Source: UBA9410 sp036123635 (GTDB taxonomy: Bacteria; Actinomycetota; Acidimicrobiia; Acidimicrobiales; MedAcidi-G1). Taken from it: 8,837 bases of DNA. How positions within the stretch are numbered: the stretch's first letter is position 1; each line of letters opens with the position of its first letter. This document shows positions 6,050 through 8,837 of this stretch, in pieces. The translations under genes were made by a program, and so were the position numbers. The stretch is taken from positions 1-8,837 of the forward strand of contig JAZADL010000112.1 of assembly GCA_036123635.1 (NCBI GenBank), read 5' to 3'. Under the pieces are notes generated by a model. The model made no database searches and was not told the DNA's origin. It saw only the letters and a program-made list of their open reading frames with translations.

Positions 6050-6997
6050 TCAGCCCAGAATGCGCGACCGGAGGTCGGTTAACCAGTCGTCTGCTGACAG
6101 CGACGCCTCGGACGCCTCGTGTCGGACGGCATCCCCGTTGGACCCGGCGGCCGGGTAGGAGCCCAGGAACTTTACGTGGCCATGCTTCATGTGGAGGTTC
6201 CGGAGGCAGTCGGCTACTAGCTCATCGGCTAAGTGGCCCTCGAGGTCCATCAGGAAGCAGTAGTCGCCGAGGCCTTGCTTGGTGGGACGGGACTCCAGCC
6301 GGGTCAGATTGAGGGACCGGGCGGCAAACTCCTGGAGAATCCCCAGCAACGACCCCGGGCGGTCAGCTCGCTGGAACACGACGAGAGAGGTCTTGTCGTG
6401 ACCGGTTGGAGCGGGGATCCCGTCCGCGGCCACCAGGACGAAGCGGGTTTGGTTCTCCGGGTGGTCCTCGACATCGGCGGCCAACACCTCCAGCCCGTAG
6501 GCGTCGGCAGCCCGACTTGGGGCGATAGCTGCCGTCCGTCCGTCGGGCTCGGTGGCCAGCAGGCGAGCGGCGTCAGCTGTGGAGTTCGAGGCCTGGACTT
6601 CGGCGTCCGGCAGATTTAGGGCCAACCAACCCCGGCACTGGGCGATGGCGTGTGGGAACGAGACAATCCGTTCCACGTCGGCCATCGCCGTGCCCGGAGC
6701 CACCATCAGGTTTAGCTGGATCGAGATCACGACCTCGCGCTGGATGAACAGGTCGACCTCGAAGGCCAAGGTGTCCTGGGTGATGTTGACGCTGCCCTCG
6801 ATCGAGTTCTCGATCGCCGCGAAGCCGAGGGACGACTCACCTTTGACCACCCGACGGAACACGTCCGGGATGGACGACGCCAACTGCAAGTCCAGCGACA
6901 CCAGGTCGGGCTGGGTGTAGAGCGCCTGCTCGGTGAAGGTGCCCCGGGGACCCAGGTACGCCAACGTCGAACGGTCCGGGGGTGCGAGGTGGGCCAC
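6050..6997 (-). CDS. pheA: Prephenate dehydratase
   Basis: PheA converts prephenate to phenylpyruvate with loss of water and CO2, the committed step to phenylalanine, in the cytoplasm. With the GTG at 6997 the protein has 315 residues. The catalytic domain runs from about 11 to 190: TLAYLGPRGTFTEQAL at 11-26, IENSIEGSV at 62-70, SNST near 137-140, and the active-site TRF at 184-186 in ENQTRFVLVA. A regulatory ACT domain (about 200-280) has RPGSLLGIL at 213-221 and ESRPTK at 235-240, the Phe-binding motifs, so feedback inhibition by phenylalanine is likely. About 35 residues follow the ACT domain. There is no chorismate mutase domain. The GTG is preferred over an ATG at 7135 because the upstream stretch is Arg/Ser-rich shadow sequence that would overlap larB, and because TATCCT stands eight bases before the GTG. 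Confidence 0.94.
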   Translation of the reverse strand: MAHLAPPDRSTLAYLGPRGTFTEQALYTQPDLVSLDLQLASSIPDVFRRVVKGESSLGFAAIENSIEGSVNITQDTLAFEVDLFIQREVVISIQLNLMVAPGTAMADVERIVSFPHAIAQCRGWLALNLPDAEVQASNSTADAARLLATEPDGRTAAIAPSRAADAYGLEVLAADVEDHPENQTRFVLVAADGIPAPTGHDKTSLVVFQRADRPGSLLGILQEFAARSLNLTRLESRPTKQGLGDYCFLMDLEGHLADELVADCLRNLHMKHGHVKFLGSYPAAGSNGDAVRHEASEASLSADDWLTDLRSRILG

Positions 6998-7004
6998 GAG
7001 GGGC

Positions 7005-7009
7005 AAGGA
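7005..7009 (+). promoter_or_regulatory. Shine-Dalgarno site that fixes the larB start
   Basis: AAGGA stands seven bases before the GTG at 7017. This supports that start over the ATG at 6933, which would add 28 residues unlike LarB and run into pheA on the opposite strand. The ATG at 7015 is out of frame. Confidence 0.6.
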
Positions 7010-7011
7010 TA
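7006..7011 (-). promoter_or_regulatory. Probable -10 box of a leaderless pheA promoter
   Basis: On the minus strand TATCCT fits TANNNT and ends eight bases before the pheA GTG, giving a message with little or no leader. The same base pairs read on the plus strand as AGGATA, part of the larB Shine-Dalgarno site. No -35 box was identified; it would fall inside larB. Confidence 0.5.
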
Positions 7012-7016
7012 GTGAT

Positions 7017-7772
7017 GTGGACGCCGACGCCCTTCGTGGATTGCTGTTCGACGTGGCATCCGGCCGGGTGGACCCGGACCAGGCGGTACGTCGCCTGCAG
7101 CGTCTGCCCTTCGCCGACGTGGGTCTGGCCCGCATCGACCACCACCGAGCGTTGCGACAAGGTCTGCCCGAGGCCGTCTACGGGCCGGGTAAGACAGCCG
7201 AAGAAGTAGCCGTAGTGGTGGCCGAGTTGCTGGACGGCGGCACTGGCCCGGTCGTTCTGTCCCGGGCCAACAAGGTCCAGGTCGAGGCGGCACTGGCCGT
7301 GGACGCAACGGGCACGGTCCTCGGCCGGACTGCGGTCTGGCGCCGGGCACCGGTCCGCGGCGAGAGGGTGCTGGTGGTCACCGCCGGCACGGCTGACGCC
7401 CCGATAGCTGACGAGTGCGCAGCGGTCCTATGGGCCCACGGCATCGACGCCGACCGACTGGCTGACGTCGGCGTATCGGGACTCCACCGCCTGCTCGCCG
7501 ACGTGGATCGGGTACAGGACGCCAATGCGGTGGTCGTGGTGGCCGGGATGGAAGGTGCCCTAGCTAGCGTGGTCGGCGGCCTGACCGGTGCACCGGTAGT
7601 GGCCGTTCCGACCAGCGTGGGCTACGGCGCCTCGCTGGACGGCGTGACCGCCCTGCTGGGCATGTTGGCCTCCTGCGCCTCAGGCCTCACTGTGGTCGGG
7701 ATCGACAACGGGTTCGGTGCGGCGTGTGCCGTGGTGCGCCAGCTAGGACCCCGACGGGCCGACGCCCGATGA
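7017..7772 (+). CDS. larB: Pyridinium-3,5-biscarboxylic acid mononucleotide synthase
   Basis: LarB carboxylates the pyridinium ring of nicotinic acid adenine dinucleotide and releases AMP, giving the dicarboxylated mononucleotide that starts synthesis of the nickel-pincer nucleotide cofactor. The GTG start gives 251 residues, close to the family length of about 250. The N-terminal helical region (LRGLLFDVASGRVDPDQAV) leads to the hallmark IDHHRALRQGLPEAVYGPGKT near 40-60. The C-terminal half is the PurE-like domain, seen in VLVVTAGTADAPIADE, VVVVAGMEGALASVVGG, APVVAVPTSVGYG and GIDNGFGAA. Its stop overlaps the larC start by ATGA, so the two are very likely co-translated. It diverges from pheA with 19 bases between start codons. 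A single-copy larB need not mean lactate racemase itself: the cofactor also serves other LarA-family enzymes. Confidence 0.93.
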   Translation: MDADALRGLLFDVASGRVDPDQAVRRLQRLPFADVGLARIDHHRALRQGLPEAVYGPGKTAEEVAVVVAELLDGGTGPVVLSRANKVQVEAALAVDATGTVLGRTAVWRRAPVRGERVLVVTAGTADAPIADECAAVLWAHGIDADRLADVGVSGLHRLLADVDRVQDANAVVVVAGMEGALASVVGGLTGAPVVAVPTSVGYGASLDGVTALLGMLASCASGLTVVGIDNGFGAACAVVRQLGPRRADAR

Positions 7773-8837
7773 CTCGACGGGCCTGGTTCAACTGCTTCTC
7801 CGGAATCTCCGGCGACATGGCACTCGGTGCACTACTGGACGCCGGCGCCGACGTGGACGAGGTTCGGGCACTGGTCGACCGGCTTCCCGTCGACGGATGG
7901 ACATTGGAAGCCGAGCCGGTCCTACGGTGTGGCCTGGCTGGGACGAAGGTCGAGGTGGGGGCCACAGAGACCACGGTCCACCGGACGGCGGCCAACATCC
8001 TGGCCATGATCGGCGAGGCCATGCTGCCCGACCGGGTGGCCCGTCGGGCACTGTCCGTCTTCGAGGCGCTGGCCGAGGTGGAAGGCCGGCTGCATGACCG
8101 GCCACCATCGCAGGTTCATTTCCACGAGGTAGGGGCCTTGGACAGCATCGTCGACGTGGTGGGCACATGTGCCGCCCTTGAGGTGTTGGACGTAGACGAG
8201 GTGTGGTCCTCCAGCGTGGCTACCGGCCAGGGGATGGTCCGGTCGGCCCACGGCCTGATCCCCGTTCCTGCACCAGCCACCGTGGGGTTGCTGGCCGGGG
8301 CGCCGACCCATGGCACCGACGTCCCGTACGAGCTGACCACCCCGACCGGAGCGGCGCTGCTGGCCGCACTAGCCACCGGCTGGGGCGCGCTGCCGCCGCT
8401 GGTAGTGGAGGCCACCGGCTACGGCGCCGGCGACCGGGACTTGGAAGGGCGCCCCAACCTGACCCAGGTGGTGGTGGGGACGGCCACCGACGAGGTGGTC
8501 GGCGCGCCCGGCTCGGGCCAGCCGCTCACCCGCCTAGACGTGAACGTCGACGACGCCACCGGGGAGACCCTGGCCCACGCTGTGGCCGAGTGTCTGTCCG
8601 CGGGGGCCCGAGACGCCTGGGTTACCCCCATTGTCATGAAGAAGGGTCGACCGGCTCATGTGGTCAGCGCCCTGTGTGACCCGGCGGCCGTGGCCACGGT
8701 GGCCGGGGTCCTGACCGCTGAGACGGGCTCGCTGGGCGTCCGGGCCCACGGGGTGGAACGGTGGGCGACCGCCCGAACCATGCACGAGGTGGAGGTCGAC
8801 GGCTACACCGTGGCTATCAAGGTGTCGGCCGGTCGGG
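7769..8837 (+). CDS. larC: Nickel-pincer cofactor nickel insertase, 3' end cut off by the window
   Basis: LarC inserts nickel into pyridinium-3,5-bisthiocarboxylic acid mononucleotide, the last step of cofactor synthesis, using CTP. The frame opens with ATG overlapping the larB stop and stays open for 356 codons to the window edge. Motifs in order: NCFSGISGDM at 8-17, VHFHEVGALDSIVDVVG at 116-132, AHGLIPVPAPAT at 160-171, ELTTPTGAALLA at 188-199, GYGAGDRDL at 217-225, then the LarC2 half with LDVNVDDATGE at 256-266, TPIVMKKGRP at 286-295 and LGVRAHGVER at 322-331. LarC1 and LarC2 parts are joined in one frame, whereas Lactobacillus plantarum makes the full protein by frameshifting. The His-rich run often found before the VHFHEVGA motif is nearly absent (one His at 71). 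Perhaps 30-60 residues are missing at the C end. Confidence 0.93.
   Translation, partial: MTRRAWFNCFSGISGDMALGALLDAGADVDEVRALVDRLPVDGWTLEAEPVLRCGLAGTKVEVGATETTVHRTAANILAMIGEAMLPDRVARRALSVFEALAEVEGRLHDRPPSQVHFHEVGALDSIVDVVGTCAALEVLDVDEVWSSSVATGQGMVRSAHGLIPVPAPATVGLLAGAPTHGTDVPYELTTPTGAALLAALATGWGALPPLVVEATGYGAGDRDLEGRPNLTQVVVGTATDEVVGAPGSGQPLTRLDVNVDDATGETLAHAVAECLSAGARDAWVTPIVMKKGRPAHVVSALCDPAAVATVAGVLTAETGSLGVRAHGVERWATARTMHEVEVDGYTVAIKVSAGR

Noticed and set aside
6933..7016. A 28-residue N-terminal extension of LarB from the ATG at 6933
   Set aside because: It overlaps pheA antisense, is unlike LarB N-termini, and the GTG at 7017 has its own ribosome site and the expected N-terminus.
6998..7135. 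A 46-residue N-terminal extension of PheA from the ATG at 7135
   Set aside because: The extension is Arg/Ser-rich with no PheA similarity and would run 119 bases into larB, whose frame is clearly coding.

Overview
This GC-rich window looks like ordinary chromosome from a high-GC actinobacterium, most likely of the Acidimicrobiia or a related deep-branching group. The grounds are the gyrA, DUF3566 membrane protein, tRNA-Ile order (the order also seen in Mycobacterium, gyrA-Rv0007-ileT), strong G/C bias at third codon positions, GTG starts, and start codons placed 6-8 bases after a TANNNT box with no room for a Shine-Dalgarno site. The lineage is inferred; no marker gene in the window fixes it.

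Layout from left to right. Bases 2-2404 hold gyrA, missing only its extreme 5' end. A 248-base gap with several nested inverted repeats follows, then a DUF3566 two-helix membrane protein (2653-3450) with a probable leaderless promoter. Next is tRNA-Ile(GAT). Only five bases after it begins a 45-codon small membrane ORF, whose stop overlaps the start of an uncharacterised saccharopine-dehydrogenase-like oxidoreductase (3706-4701). Facing it on the minus strand is an inositol-monophosphatase-family enzyme, probably histidinol-phosphatase (4723-5508).

Bases 5509-6049 are a tRNA island: tRNA-Arg(ACG) and tRNA-Ser(GCT) on the minus strand, and tRNA-Ser(TGA) diverging on the plus strand. Each has a nearby TANNNT box. 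A palindromic stretch then separates the island from pheA (prephenate dehydratase, minus, 6050-6997). Diverging from pheA with only 19 bases between the start codons is larB (7017-7772), which overlaps larC by ATGA (7769 to the window edge).

The metabolic genes cover phenylalanine synthesis (pheA), probably histidine synthesis (hisN) and two of the three steps of the nickel-pincer nucleotide cofactor of lactate racemase and related enzymes (LarB, LarC; LarE and a client LarA-type enzyme are not in view). No mobile element, CRISPR array, phage gene or defence system is visible. The points most worth checking are the tRNA-Ile-linked small ORF, the compact pheA/larB divergent start region, the Gln at the GyrA quinolone position, and the structured gap after gyrA.
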